Assembly: GCF_016801865.2 (NCBI RefSeq)
Contig: NC_068939.1
Coordinates: 40,214,747-40,278,746 of the forward strand
Direction: 5' to 3'
Source of the DNA: Culex pipiens pallens
Taxonomy: Eukaryota > Arthropoda > Insecta > Diptera > Culicidae
DNA length: 64,000 nt
The first letter of the stretch is position 1, and the number at the start of each line of letters is the position of its first letter. The position numbers and the translations under genes are program-made. Below the pieces are notes generated by a model. That model searched no databases and was not told the DNA's origin. It was given only the letters and a program-made list of their open reading frames with translations. Of this stretch, positions 1-11,277 are shown in pieces.

Positions 1-504
1 AACTGACAGCTGTCAAAAGGAAAGGCGGGGTTTTGAGCTGTCAAAAAATAGTTAGAACAAAACCCGGATTTTATCTGGAGATTTTCAGGACAGTGAAAAT
101 TTGACCATTTTCCCGGAAAATTTAATCGGATTTTTCGGTTTTATTGTTAAGCTTGCCAAACTGGACCGTAAAACGCTTTCAGATCAAAAATGTATGTTTT
201 CTAACTATTTTTAGACACGTGGAAACCACGTGCTCGGAAATCTTCAAACAGTGAGGTTGGAATGTCAACTGGTTTTGACGTTTGAATGCTTTTTAATTCG
301 AATAATTTCGAATTAGCGGACATTCCAAGTAGCGAAATTCGAATTAACGAATCCGCTCTGTATAATAGGGTGAAATTTAAAAAACGGACATTAGGGATAC
401 CTCCTGGCTCGATTCCTTAGGTAAAAATAAGTATCTAGGCCAACTTTGAGACAAGTCGGTTATGATTTAACGTTGTTAAACGTTGAAGTCTGTATGTCAA
501 AAAA

Positions 505-865
505 ATCAAATTATTTGCTCTACAGCATTGCCTTGGCGTTCTCGATTGCGAGATTCCTACTCGAAACTAGGTGTTCGAAGGCTTGATTGTTGAGGCAATT
601 GCAAACCTCTTTTTACACCTTAGCTTCCATCCACCCCGGGATTAGAACTGACGACCTTTGGATTGTAAGTACCAGCGACTCCACCGAGACAGGACCCACC
701 TGGACTAAGCTAACGACCTAACCTTTTAGGTTAGTTCGGGGCCAACATTTACTTCCCGTCCGACGGAAGGCGTGATCAGACAATTCTCGTCTCGAAAAAT
801 GCCACCGGGACCGTCTGGGATCGAACCCAGGCCGACTGGGTGAGAAGCAATCACGCTTACCCCTA
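505..865 (-). mobile_element. tRNA-Glu-derived SINE, copy A (main part)
   Basis: Read on the minus strand this begins with a tRNA-like head: an A-box-like stretch, a CTC anticodon-loop-like segment and a clear B box (GGTTCGATCCC, about 815-830), followed by a tRNA-unrelated body ending near 505. A second copy at about 7202-7563 aligns over nearly the whole length. The 5' end of this copy is cut by the element at 866-2116; the remaining head lies at 2117-2140. No coding capacity is expected. Confidence 0.75.
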
Positions 866-2116
866 CACTCAAAAAACCTTTCACCACAAAGTTGCATGAA
901 AATTCCGGTGGCAGCCAGTTTTTGGTCCGGAACAACGTTTTACATGAGTCATGCAACTTCCGCCATGCATTCATGTCAATTCTGATTGATTTTCACGTTG
1001 CTTACACTCACACAAATAAATGTCACGTGAAATTCATGCCTGAAAATTTGGAGGCGTGGCTTGCAGTCAGCTGATGGGGAGTTTGCATGATAATCATGCC
1101 ACATCCGCATGGGAACTGGTATGGAAAAAATCCATGTGCCTTTTCATGCAACATTGTGGTGAAAAATTGTTAGTGTGAGTGAGTGAGGGAAGGTTGCATG
1201 ATTTTCATGTCTGAAAATTTCGGCTCGCTTGCTGGAGGATTCCGATCATCAGTTTCTTCTCGGCACTTGACCTGGCATGAAGCGCGTTCTGTTCAGCTTA
1301 GATTTTTTTTTTCTAAGAGCGTAAATTAGTTCGGAAATGCACACAATTAAATATTTTGTAACGGAGGGTATGTATTTTCTATTTCTAAAAAAATAATTCA
1401 ACGCTAACTTGTGCGTTTATGTTTTTTTCAGGCGACAAGACATCACAATTTTAAAACATGCCGGCCTACGTTGGACATCGGAACGAGCATCAAAAGGTGG
1501 AACCAAGCGATCAGGAAAAGCACGACTAAAGTCTCCCCCGTCGCCTGCTGGAGCAGCAACGGACAAACCCACCAAAAAGAGCCAGAAGTTCAGCACCTCT
1601 AAGTTTCATGTATCGATCTTCTTCCGGTAGCTGGACTTGTTGACTGCGGTGATGAGAGCGACACGTCGCCTTCCCGAGAAGCTGCTGCGGTTTCCTGCTT
1701 CCGCAAGTGTTATTTTAGTTGCTATGTGTAAGTGTAACGGAAGTGATTTGTAAGTGAAAAGTTGTATTAGACATTTTGAATGTATTGAAAATAAAAGTTA
1801 TAAAAACTTTGCAGTGCGTATTATTTAATAAGAAGTATAAGAATAAGAAAACAAAAAGTAAGAAAGGAACATAAGCCGCAATAAAATTCATGCAGCCTTC
1901 ACGCGATGATCATGTCAATAGTGCATGAAAGGTCATGCACATCTCACGTGAAATTCATGCTAAATCCACTTGATACGATAGTGAATAGTCATCAATGCTC
2001 GGCTCGCTCCAGATTTTGCTTCCACCGGAAATTCACGTCAATGTTGCATGATTAACTGTATGGAAAATAATCACATATATTTTCATGCGGCCTTGTGGTG
2101 AAAAGTTTTTTGAGTG
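866..2116. mobile_element. TA-flanked inverted-repeat DNA element, no transposase
   Basis: The ends are inverted copies of about 37 bp: CACTCAAAAAAC at the left and GTTTTTTGAGTG at the right, continuing through TTTCACCACAA. Both sides are flanked by TA (864-865 and 2117-2118), as for Tc1/mariner-type insertion. Removing 866-2118 rebuilds the SINE sequence seen uninterrupted near 7545-7560. The 1251-bp interior is rich in GCATGA/TCATGC words and has no transposase-like reading frame. It contains a gene-like block at about 1431-1800, described separately. Confidence 0.8.
1431..1800 (+). other. Gene-tail-like block inside the 866-2116 element
   Basis: A polypyrimidine tract ending in TTTTTTTCAG (to about 1430) precedes GC-richer sequence with short open frames (73 aa in one frame, and a 23-codon ATG ORF from about 1458), then an AT-rich tail with AATAAA near 1791. 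This resembles the last exon and 3' end of a transcription unit. I recognise no protein. It may be a captured host exon or the 3' end of the element's own transcript. Confidence 0.3.
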
Positions 2117-2140
2117 TACACCACGGTTCCCGGCGTCTGT
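2117..2140 (-). mobile_element. Severed 5' head of SINE copy A
   Basis: The sequence after the right TA of the 866-2116 element continues the SINE head, matching the intact copy near 7548-7560 (cACCACGG). It is the displaced end of copy A. Confidence 0.65.
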
Positions 2141-2654
2141 ATGTATTTGTTTAAAATAGCAAGAACGTTTGGGGAAAACATCGCATCAGAATTTTGCCGG
2201 CAGGTGGCGCACGTCTCGTCCAAATTTGTTCAAGTTCTTATATTAAAGAACTACAAATTCCGCAAATATTCGGACCACTCGACAATTCGGTAACCTTTGG
2301 TGGTTATTTATTAATATTAAGCATAAAGCAACATTTCAGGGTTTTTTTTGCCATTATCTAGATAATTCACTAGTGCAACAATATTATCACACATTGCACA
2401 AAATAAAACATAGATTGAGTTTGTTGGTTTTATAATTTGAATGAAGCCTTCATTTTGTTAAAAATATGCAATAATGGAGTGCCTATTAAACTACCAGATA
2501 AATTTTCTCAGTATGCACCGCCATTTTGGCCGCTATCTTAGATTTGAAAATTCAAAATGACATCGGCTGCGTCAGACGGATAATCTTGTTCTTAGCTTAA
2601 GAGATAAAGAATCAGTTTTTTTTTTGAGCGCAGTCCAAACAGCATATAGTTTTC

Positions 2655-2745
2655 AAGTCTAGAGTTTTTTTTGTTGAATAGGTCCTATAAACATATGAAA
2701 CACAATAGCTTATAGGACCTTTTTTAAAAAAAAAACTCCAGCACT
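2655..2745. repeat. Short hairpin repeat
   Basis: GGTCCTATAA and TTATAGGACC form inverted arms, extended by oligo-T and oligo-A runs and GAGTTTTTTT/AAAAAAACTC at the outside. A cruciform of about 40 bp per arm is predicted. It is probably a small MITE. The remaining sequence between 2141 and 3208 shows no gene. Confidence 0.5.
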
Positions 2746-3208
2746 ATATCGATAGGAATCCAAGTAGGCAAGCTTAATAAGAGCTCACGGGCATCGAAGT
2801 GTTGATTTCTTAGACCATAATTATTCAACTTTCAATGTTTAGGGCCAGTGTGCTCCTCGAAAGAATGGGGTCAAGGAACAGCTTCACGAACGGCATGTAG
2901 AACAAAAGGCAGAAAACGATTTCTTGGGGCTTTTCTTCACCCTCTCTGGATTCTTTCGTTCTCGCGGCTGATCATTTGATATTTTTAGGGTGTTCTGTTC
3001 CTTGCTAAGTGCGTAGGGGAAAGTGAGGCCAGAGGAACAATTGGGTCCTAAAATTACCTTCGCGGTCATTCTTGATAGAAAAGGTTCTACTTGACAGTTC
3101 TTTCCAAGGAGACCATATTCGTTTATCCATCGTTAAATGTTGTCTTATCAATTTTTTTGCATTAAAAATGGTCAGAAATGATTTTTAATTGTGTTTTTTA
3201 CCGTTGTA

Positions 3209-3443
3209 CCGTAAACTGGGGTGACTTTGATAGCCCGGGGTGACTTTAATAGGTTTTTCAAATGCCCGTCAAATTGATATCTAAACATTTTTGAGAATTT
3301 TGAGTGTGTAAGTATCAAGGGATAGCTTATTATCGAACATATATGCAAAAATGTAACTGTTACATTGGATGTATCAAAATTAGTGGCCAAATCAAATTTC
3401 TATCAATGTCACCCCGGGCTATCAAAGTCACCCCAGTTTACGG
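3209..3443. mobile_element. MITE, TA-flanked, inverted ends about 35 bp
   Basis: The left end starts CCGTAAACTGGGGTGAC and the right end is its reverse complement; the match runs about 35 bp with essentially no mismatch. TA flanks both ends (3207-3208, 3444-3445). The element is 235 bp long and non-coding. The interior is AT-rich. Confidence 0.85.
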
Positions 3444-3971
3444 TACATGTAAATTTACATAGGGTCGATACTGCATCTCTTGTGACCATAGTGTTCGTAT
3501 CAAATCTTCGTCAAAGCCATTTCTCATAAGAATGGGTTTTTTGCATAGGCAGCTGAATCTATTTGGAACTTAATCTCGGGACAAAACAAAAAACGTGTTC
3601 GCATGCTCTAGTTTTTGTTTATTCAAACTATAAAAAGCAACACATACGACAAAATAGCACGATCAAGGCGATTTGTGAAATTTTATAATTAATCAAAAAT
3701 AATCATCAGACAATTTAACCCTCTACTGCCCAAATTTTTATTCGAAATTTTTTATTTTTCCCGTGTTTAGGAGGTCATTTTGAGCAACAGTTGTTCTATG
3801 AAAAACTTTACTTCCCTTGTTTTACTTTTTTCTTGTTTAATTTTTAGTATTTCAATTTGCTTTTAGCTTGTTTAGTTTAACGTTAAGTTTGTTTTTAATA
3901 GTATTTGACCTATTCTATCATCTCCTATCATTACATTTTGCCTATCTATTTTTTCATTTTTTTTATAGCTA

Positions 3972-4209
3972 CACGCAGAAAAATAAGGCATATTTGAATC
4001 AACAAAACGTTTTGTTGATTTGAAAATCAAGATTTTTGTCGAATCAACGATAAACGTCAAAGCAACTTTTTCAAAACAACAAAAGATTTTTGTGGAATTG
4101 AAAAAATCAAGGTTTGTTTCAACGCAAAATCGGCGTTGATTATATTCAAAAAAATTTTTGTTGAAACAAACCTCGTACAGGCTGATTCTACAAAACATTT
4201 TTCTGCGTG
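3972..4209. mobile_element. MITE with CACGCAGAAAAAT ends
   Basis: CACGCAGAAAAAT at the left is mirrored by ATTTTTCTGCGTG at the right, with TA on each side. The interior is largely self-complementary (GTTGATTTGAAAATC-type arms). The 238-bp element is inserted in the piggyBac-like repeat; the 41701-42767 copy lacks it at this place. Confidence 0.8.
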
Positions 4210-4392
4210 TACAAATTTCCGGCGCTTGGGGAGGGAAGAGGGACACCATTTTATTTTATGCGCCGGTATCTGTAGCATTAAAATTCGTGCAAAAAAACTA
4301 AAAGATGTACAGATTAAGGAGTAAAAGATGATCGAATTGTTCATTTAGCGCTCACATGTGTTTCGGGACCAAGTTGCCTGCGGGTATGAGGA

Positions 4393-4415
4393 TCATACAT
4401 ACATACATACATACT
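4393..4415. repeat. (CATA)n microsatellite
   Basis: There are about five and a half CATA units in a row. It is a simple repeat with no associated gene. Confidence 0.9.
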
Positions 4416-5323
4416 TTACAGTTACATTTTAATTTTTTTTCTTGTTTTTCACATTTACTGCTATAAAATGGCACCATTATCAATTAAAATGTAAAAATGC
4501 GAAGAGGCATAGTTTGGGACACTAAAAAAATTACTGCATACTTCTTCTTACTTAAAATACAGAAAATGATGAAAGAACACACAGCCAAAGTAGACCCTTA
4601 AAAAAATGGCAAAGTTACATAAAACAAGTAAAACTTCCAACTATATTTTTTTTAATTTTAAGAGTTCGTCTTTCCAATGCTGTTTAAAGATCTAAAATTG
4701 GTTGAAAAATGGATTTTTGGCGATTTTTTAAATCGAAGCCCGTCCAGAGGCCCTTGGAAACGGATATTTAAGGATCCAATGATGCAAGCTGGTTTGTTTG
4801 GTTACAGTTTTAACTAATTAAAAAATAGGGCAGCGAATGACCAAGAAGGTTAAAGCTGCCAGAAATAAATGAATTAACAACAACAACAATAAAAAAATGT
4901 CGGGATTCTTAGGAAGATTTTGAATGAAGTGAATTCTTAAAAATATTTAAATCATTAATTTAGTAAGACACAAAACATAACATAAAAAAACGTGAAAAAG
5001 AATAATCATAATCGTTGATAAACCATAAGTTGCCTCAAGTAAACCAACGCTAGCGATAAGCGTATATTCCAACAATTTCTGACAAAATCACAACTTGTTT
5101 TTGGGCAATGTTACTTCCTCGGCAGTTTTGCACATAAATATACATGCAAATGTGTCGCCCAATTATCAAGCTTATCATCCAAACGGTCATATCTAAACAT
5201 TGGAATAAATAGTAGCAACTCTAGTCGGAAGCAAGCCATCTGCCACTTTAGTTGGCTAATTACCTCGAGTGTTACATTTATTATTCAGATACTGAAGACA
5301 AAGGAAGCCGGAAGTGCCATAAA

Positions 5324-5377
5324 ATGACAACCTACATCAATCTCCACGAAACGGTGAATATCAAGAAAGTGGATTAA
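5324..5377 (+). other. Upstream ORF before scramblase 1
   Basis: An ATG-initiated 17-codon reading frame with its own stop ends 24 bases before the main scramblase ATG at 5402. If the transcript starts upstream of it, it could lower translation of the main frame. It could equally be chance or be spliced out. Confidence 0.3.
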
Positions 5378-5401
5378 AATTCAGACTCTATTCAAATATC
5401 A

Positions 5402-6334
5402 ATGTTCCAGGCTCACAATCCACCACCGTACACCATGCCGAGAGCCGAACCCATCGTCGTCCAACCACTTCGGATCAACGTCCTTGTTCCAGTTGAGCGA
5501 CTCACTACAGCTCTCCCGTTGGATCTGGATTTTCTTAACGATACGGAAGTTATCCGCTTCCGGCAAGACCCCGACATGGTGGAGATCTTTTGCCGTTGCT
5601 CGATGCCCATCAGTTTCGAGCTGGTTGACCAGAACGATCACGTACTCCTGATCACCAAAGAACTGGACAATTGTCCTATGAGGAACTGTGCCCCACAGGG
5701 ACTCCGGACGGACACGTTGGTCAGCAAGCCAAACGGCTTAAACGTTATTAAATTCAAACGCGAGCCACGTTGCGTGCTCAACTGTTGTTTACCGTTCTGC
5801 TGCATTCCACTTCCGTTCAGCAACGAGCGGTTGACGGTTTCCGGTGCCAACGGAGCCACGCTCGGTATGATCCGTCACGATTGGTCCGTTTGGCGATCCC
5901 GGCTCAGCGTGCTCAACTCGATGGGAACGGTGATGTTAAAGATCGAAGGACCCCCGTTTAACGTGGGATGTTGTGACGATCTGGTGTACACGGTGCAGAA
6001 CGTTACGGGACAGTTTGTTGGGAGCATTACGAAGAAGTACTCCGGACTGGTTCACGAGATGTGCACCGATTACGATAGTTTTGTACTGAGCTTTCCCAGA
6101 GACATGGACGTGGCGTGTAAAGCTTTGCTTATTGCTGCGGTTTATCATATTGTAAGTTTGAAAATTAGATACATAATATTTCACTAAGTTGATCTAATTT
6201 ATGCATTTTTTTTACAGAACTTTTTGTTTTTTGAAGGAGCACTTAGAACGATGCCGGCTCGAGTTGCTTGTTTGGCGGCATGCTGCAAGTGCAATGATCC
6301 CGGAAGTTTATTTTTGTTTTCATTGGTGGAATAA
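5402..6334 (+). CDS. Phospholipid scramblase 1 (PLSCR family)
   Basis: A membrane protein of the scramblase family, which moves phospholipids between bilayer leaflets in response to Ca2+ in characterised members. There are two exons, 5402-6151 and 6218-6334, joined by a 66-nt GT-AG intron in phase 0; the product is 288 aa. Visible family marks are the Cys-rich palmitoylation-type motif CVLNCCLPFCC (residues 124-134), the RHDWSVWRS core, and the C-terminal Ca2+-site/membrane segment with DYDSF, FPRDMDV and, after the splice, NFLFFEG. A Pro-rich N-terminal stretch is short. The C-terminus extends about 30 residues past the membrane segment and is Cys-rich (ACCKC). Its tandem paralogue is 2 kb downstream. 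The start is the first ATG of the open frame; an additional short 5' coding exon, as in the paralogue, cannot be excluded. Confidence 0.9.
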
Positions 6335-7201
6335 TAGTAATTGTTTGTTTGAACAATAGTTTTCATTCCTACTTTATGTATACCTTAAAAAATAATATTA
6401 TAACTGGTGCACATCAACCAGAACTTTTGAACCCAGATTTTTGTTACAGACATTTTAGTATCTTCAAAACTACGGGAACTATCGATAACATTTTTTTGCA
6501 ATTCCGTCGTGAAACTACTTACTTTTCCTGTCATTCTTGAACGACGAAAAAGCCTACTTTTCTGTACCAAAAATAACAGAATCGAATAGCAACACTTTTC
6601 AAAACAAATGGGTGTTGAAACTGAAATGGGTGCTGAAAAGTTGAACTTTTTATCACTTGTTTCGAAAAGTAACACTTTGCAACATTTTTTTGATTTAAAC
6701 GATTTATTGACAAAATACATGAAAATTTGTATGGAAAAACATGTGAACCTCGTTAGATAAACGTACGACTCGTGCTGAAAAAATCCTCTTTTTGCAACTT
6801 GTTGCATAAACTATTAATTAAAGCTACTATTTGCATAAAGATTTACAACAACATTTGTCAATTTTTAGAATAACATTATTTCAGTATTGGGTCCGTAAGT
6901 TCAACAATTATGGAATAAGAAGACAACAACAAATTAAAATAACAAGCCATAAAATCAACAGTCTCGATTGCAACTGGCTTCATATATACAAAAACGGCTT
7001 AAATAAGCCTAAGATACAAAGTTTCACTAAAATTGGAGAGGGTCGGGTACAACTGATTAAAACGGCTCCAATATCATAAGTCGTAGACATTGCGCCATCG
7101 GTTGTCGCTTTTTTTGCTAAATATCTGTTTTGAAACTCAAGTTTGTTTCGATGGTGTACCGTACGACGTTAAAAATCAAATCAAAAATCGAGTCAAAAAT
7201 C
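6335..7201. other. Intergenic, no gene seen
   Basis: AT-rich sequence between scramblase 1 and a SINE. Open frames here (up to 140 codons on the minus strand) have no recognisable domain and simple composition. Nothing supportable is seen. Confidence 0.5.
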
Positions 7202-7563
7202 AAATCAAATTGTTCGCTCTGCAGCATTGCCTTGGCGTTCTCGATTGCGAGATTCCTACTAGAAACTAGGTGTCCGAAGGCTTGATTGATGTGACAATTG
7301 CAAACCTCTTTTTACACCTAAGCTTCCATCCACCCCGGGATTCGAACTGACGACCTTTGGATTGTAAGTACCAGCGATGCCACCGAGACAGGACCCAGGG
7401 AGACGACTCCTACACCTGGACTGAGCTAACGACCTAACCTCTAGGTTAGACCGGGCCTAGACAATTCTCGTCTCGAAAAATGCCCCCGGGATCTTCTGGG
7501 ATCGAACCCAGGACGACTGGATGAGAGGCAATCATTTATACCCCTACACCACGGGTCCAGGCA
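7202..7563 (-). mobile_element. tRNA-Glu-derived SINE, copy B (uninterrupted)
   Basis: This copy reads on the minus strand from a tRNA-like head (GGTGTAGGGGTA A-box region, CTC anticodon-like triplet, GGTTCGATCCC B box) into a unique body. It matches copy A at 505-865 plus 2117-2140 and is the empty-site reference for the 866-2116 insertion. It has a roughly 20-base insertion relative to copy A (near 7397-7420). Confidence 0.75.
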
Positions 7564-8304
7564 ATTGGATAATAATGAGTATGCTAATGAATGAATTTTC
7601 TATGATTACCGAAAGATTTTTTTTTTGTATTTTGATCTCATTTCAGCCTGTAAAACATGGCGTTCTAGTTTAAAATCTGAGAATCTTGGTGTATTTTTAT
7701 TTGCTTCAGTCTTCGGAGGTATGGACAATAATGTACTCGCACTCCATGAAATTTACGGTGACCAGTGCAAGCAGAAAATTATCGATCGAATGCATTTTCT
7801 AAGGATACACTACAAAAAATGATAAAAACTATAATGAGTATAAACTAATTGATCAAGAAAAAAATATATTTTTATGACCAATGAATTTGAGTCTATTGAA
7901 AAAAAAATCTTTTCAAAAGCAATGCTCTCATGAACCGGTTTCCGGTCTTTCTTGTTTGAACTTGAACATTCAACATCGGCAGGCACGCCGGTATATTTGC
8001 CAAAGTACTTGTACCTTGCGGTTTTACCCAAATTGTTGACGTATCGCAACGAAACGAAACCTCATATTCTGATCACCATGTCCAAATTATATCTCAAATA
8101 TTCAAAATCCCAAACAGGTGTCCTCACCCTTCGGTGGTGTCATATTGGCCGATTTCATGACCAACAGTTTCAGTCAATTGCAGGAAGTCTAACGTGGAAG
8201 TTGTGAATTGCGGGTGTAGTCATCGCAATCTTTAAAATTGCTTCAAATATCTGAACGCTAATTGCATATTCCAGCTTAGAAAAACACGACCGGTCATTTT
8301 CACC
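7564..8304. other. Intergenic or 5' region of scramblase 2
   Basis: No domain-bearing frame is visible; small ORFs (65-84 codons) lack recognisable content. The promoter of scramblase 2 should lie in the last few hundred bases, but no clear TATA/initiator pair was found. Confidence 0.4.
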
Positions 8305-9708
8305 ATGGATGCCGGGGTGTACGTGTCGCAGGTGAGTGAAAGTGTTTGGAAGAGATTTTTTTTAATATATAAAATTATTTTCCTTTTTCAATTTTCCTGG
8401 TGCAATATTTAATACCACTTGCCTTACTTGTATGCTTGTTATTTACAAAAGTTGTGAAATTTGTTGGAAAAGGCAGCTTGAAATGTCAGAAATTATGGCG
8501 TGCCTTGATAAAATCTTTCCCAGTGGACTACGGTTGCTTATGGCCGGTGCATCATTAGAGCCATGTGCCGTAATCAATATATTAATTACACTGAAAACTC
8601 AGATGATCTTTGTATAAACTAATGAAAAGTTTCTCTGATGGTAAATACCATGCGTCTCCTTCAAATTCATGTAACATCAGCATTAAATTGAGATTATTAA
8701 ATTCTTTTAAATTAGTTTCAATGGTTATATGTATTTAGATTTAGCTTTTACACACCCAGTAATCGACATCTGATCAAATATTTAAAATAACGCGTGCCAC
8801 CTCCCTTACTCCCCAGCAAACACTGCTGAAGGATGACATCATCAACAGCCAGCCGGTGTCAAATGGAAGCTCCCAGCGTGCGTTGCCGCAAATGCTGCAA
8901 GGTCCGCTAATCGGGCTAGAACTTTTGCTGGATACCACGCGAATCCGCCTTCGCCAGCGTATCCAAATGGTGAAGATTTACTGCGGCTGTGACATGCCCA
9001 TGAACTTTGAACTGATCAACGAGCGGAACCAGATCATCTACCAGTCGGAGGAACATAACGGGTGCTGCATCCGGAACTGTGTACCCCAAGGGATGCGCAC
9101 GGAATCGATCTTGAGCAACATGATAAATGCTCCGGTGCTGCGATTCCAGCGTGAGTCCCGATGCGTGCTAAACTGCTGTCTACCGTGCTGTTGCTGTGCG
9201 TTGCCCTTCAGCAAGGAACAATTGTCCGTGGTAAGCATCGCCGGCGGTGGATCCGTCCTGGGAACAATCCGGCACGACTGGTCCATGTGGACATCGAAGT
9301 TCAGCGTGTTGAATGGTACCGGCGAGGTCATGGCCAAAATTGAAGGTCCTGGCAAGGGTAACTTCACCTGCGGTGGAGATATTGAGTTTCAAATGTTGGC
9401 ACCCAATGGATACAAGTTGGGTTCGATCACCAAGCATTACGGTGGACTGGTTGGAGAACTTTGTACCGATTTTGATGAGTTTACCATAAACTTCCCACAG
9501 GACTTGGATGTTACTTTGAAAGCTTGCTTGGTAGGAGCTGCTCATCTGATCGTAAGTTAGAAGTTCCTCGATGCATTCCCCTACAATAACACAACTTTTC
9601 CAATTGCAGAATTTCCTCTTTTTCGAGGGCGCTTTCCGCCGACTTTTTCTTGCTGCTGGAGCTGGTGCTTATATGGGTTGCGTGGGAGCAACTACAGCAC
9701 GTCACTAA
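8305..9708 (+). CDS. Phospholipid scramblase 2 (tandem paralogue)
   Basis: There are three exons: 8305-8331, 8817-9551 and 9610-9708, all joined in phase 0, giving about 286 aa. The first exon encodes only nine residues ending in CAG before GTGAGT. The product has the Cys motif CVLNCCLPCCC (125-135), the RHDWSMWTS core, and the C-terminal DFDEF, FPQDLDV and NFLFFEG segment that forms the Ca2+ site and membrane anchor of PLSCRs. The last intron is at exactly the same codon boundary as in scramblase 1, so the two arose by duplication. A poly(A) signal AATAAA lies at 9834-9839. The first exon rests on splice signals and a good start context (CACCATGG), so it is less certain than the rest. Confidence 0.9.
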
Positions 9709-9833
9709 ATTATAGTTTGTGTGAACGCAAGCTAAAAAATCACTTAAATCACATTGAACAAAATTGTTTTTATGACCGAAACCAACGAAAACACCCCTAC
9801 ATTTAATTCTGAGTGTATGCACAGCTACTGAAA

Positions 9834-9839
9834 AATAAA
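9834..9839 (+). terminator. Poly(A) signal of scramblase 2
   Basis: AATAAA lies 126 bases after the stop codon and is followed by further overlapping AATAAA-like words. Confidence 0.5.
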
Positions 9840-10012
9840 AATAAAATCAAATAAAATAATGGCAATGAGTTAAACCAATCAAATGTTTACATTTACCACG
9901 CCAGACAATTCTAGAATCATCCTTAATAAAAACATTAACATTTGCGCTAGAGAAATTTTGAAAGTAATTTATTTAAATACCTATCTTTCTTTTTTTTTCT
10001 TTTTAAATTATA

Positions 10013-10238
10013 CACAGAAAAAAAAGTTGAATTTTGGAATGTTGAAAATTTGGTAGGTTGAATATTACCTCTTTTTTTGAGTAATATTACACAAAAAATG
10101 TGTAAAAATGTGAACCTGATGAATATTCATCAAAAACTGATGAAAATTCATCATTTTCTGGGGTAAAATTAATCATTTTTTTGTCACAAAATCTGTCAAC
10201 ATTTCCTGATGAATATTACCATCATTTTTTTTTCTGTG
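10013..10238. mobile_element. MITE with CACAGAAAAAAA ends
   Basis: CACAGAAAAAAAA on the left is mirrored by TTTTTTTTTCTGTG on the right, with TA on both sides. The interior repeats GATGAATATTCATC-type words. An inverted, SINE-interrupted relative is at 30537-31100, and relatives with TACATCATAAAAGAGG words lie near 61650-62230. Confidence 0.8.
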
Positions 10239-10539
10239 TACACTAAACATGATTGGCTGTACATCTGTATTGTTTTGAAAAAGAAGGACATTTTTTCATA
10301 TTTTTTGGAATCTTTACGCAATAGCATTTATTAAATCAATTTGTATTCTCATAAGGATAACAAAAAAAGTTCAAGATGGTATGTCAGAGACTTAACCGAA
10401 AGACATAGGACCAAACAATTTTAATGAGATTGTTGATGTTTTTGGATTGCTAGTGAAATTTAGAAAAAGATTATTTTATTTTGTTTCATAGATTTGTCGG
10501 CAAAATTGTCATAAATGTTCCCCAAGGTGAACCTTCCAT

Positions 10540-11145
10540 GAGGGCACCGGCTACTCCAGGTTGTGGCCACTACTGTCGAAATTGCCATTTTCATGTTCAG
10601 TATCAAAAACCACGAATTTTGATACCCATATTGCCAAAACACGTATGGTTATGTAAAAGGCCCTCCGGGCCCCTGGGGAACCTGCTTCGAGGGCACCGGC
10701 CACTCCAGTTTTTGGACACCACTGTCGAAATGGTCATTTTCATTGCCACAACTCGTATGGTTCTTTAAAAATCCCCCCGGGCCCCGGGGGAACCTGCTTC
10801 GAGGGCACCGGCCACTCCAGTTTTTGGACACCACTGTCGAAATGGCCATTTTCATGTTCAGTATCAGAAACCTCGAATTTTGATACCCATATTGCCACAA
10901 CTCGTATGGTTCTTTAAAAGTCCCCCCGGGCACCAGGGAAACCTGCTTTGAGAGCACCGGCCACTCCAGGTTTTGGCCACCGCTGTCGAAATTGCCATTT
11001 TCATGTCCAGTATCAAAAACCATGAATTTTGATACCCATATTGCCACAACTCGTATGGTTCTGGAAATGTCCCCCCAGACCCCGGGGAACCTTCTTTGAG
11101 GGCACCGGCCACTCCAGGTTGTGGCCACCGCTGTCGAAATGGCCT
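10540..11145. repeat. Minisatellite, period about 150 bp
   Basis: Five units each begin GAGGGCACCGGCCACTCCAG and carry GATACCCATATTGCCA and AACTCGTATGGTTCT. Units start near 10540, 10690, 10800, 10950 and 11099; the second has an internal deletion of about 40 bp and the last is truncated. Because the period is a multiple of 3 in parts, it produces long but meaningless minus-strand frames. Confidence 0.85.
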
Positions 11146-11277
11146 TGTTTCATGAGAACCGCCACATCATGGTGACTTCCACCGGTCCGCATGGTGCGCC
11201 TTTGTAAGAATTTCCTCCTTCTGCTGCTGGGGTTCTTCCTTCTGGTTGCTGGTCCTCTTCTTCTATTGGCTGCAGTG

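Larger units (their letters stand above)
3719..4760 (-). repeat. piggyBac-like repeat, copy 1 (one end lost)
   Basis: The left end is TTAA (3715-3718) followed by CCCTCTACTGCCCAAA. The sequence runs antiparallel to the copy at 41701-42767 and shares long stretches with it (the 3780-3960 and 4490-4740 blocks). The opposite TTAA end is not recognisable, so the right boundary is approximate. It hosts a separate MITE at 3972-4209. A third partial copy lies at about 12300-12622. Confidence 0.6.

Noticed and set aside
6385..6807. 140-codon minus-strand frame downstream of scramblase 1
   Set aside because: Phe/Lys/Ser-rich low-complexity translation of AT-rich DNA with no domain.
7952..8206. 84-codon frame upstream of scramblase 2 as an extra 5' exon
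   Set aside because: It has no scramblase similarity and no donor that joins it in phase.
10649..11128. 159-codon minus-strand frame with internal repeats
   Set aside because: The repeats are the 150-bp minisatellite translated; period divisible by three keeps the frame open.
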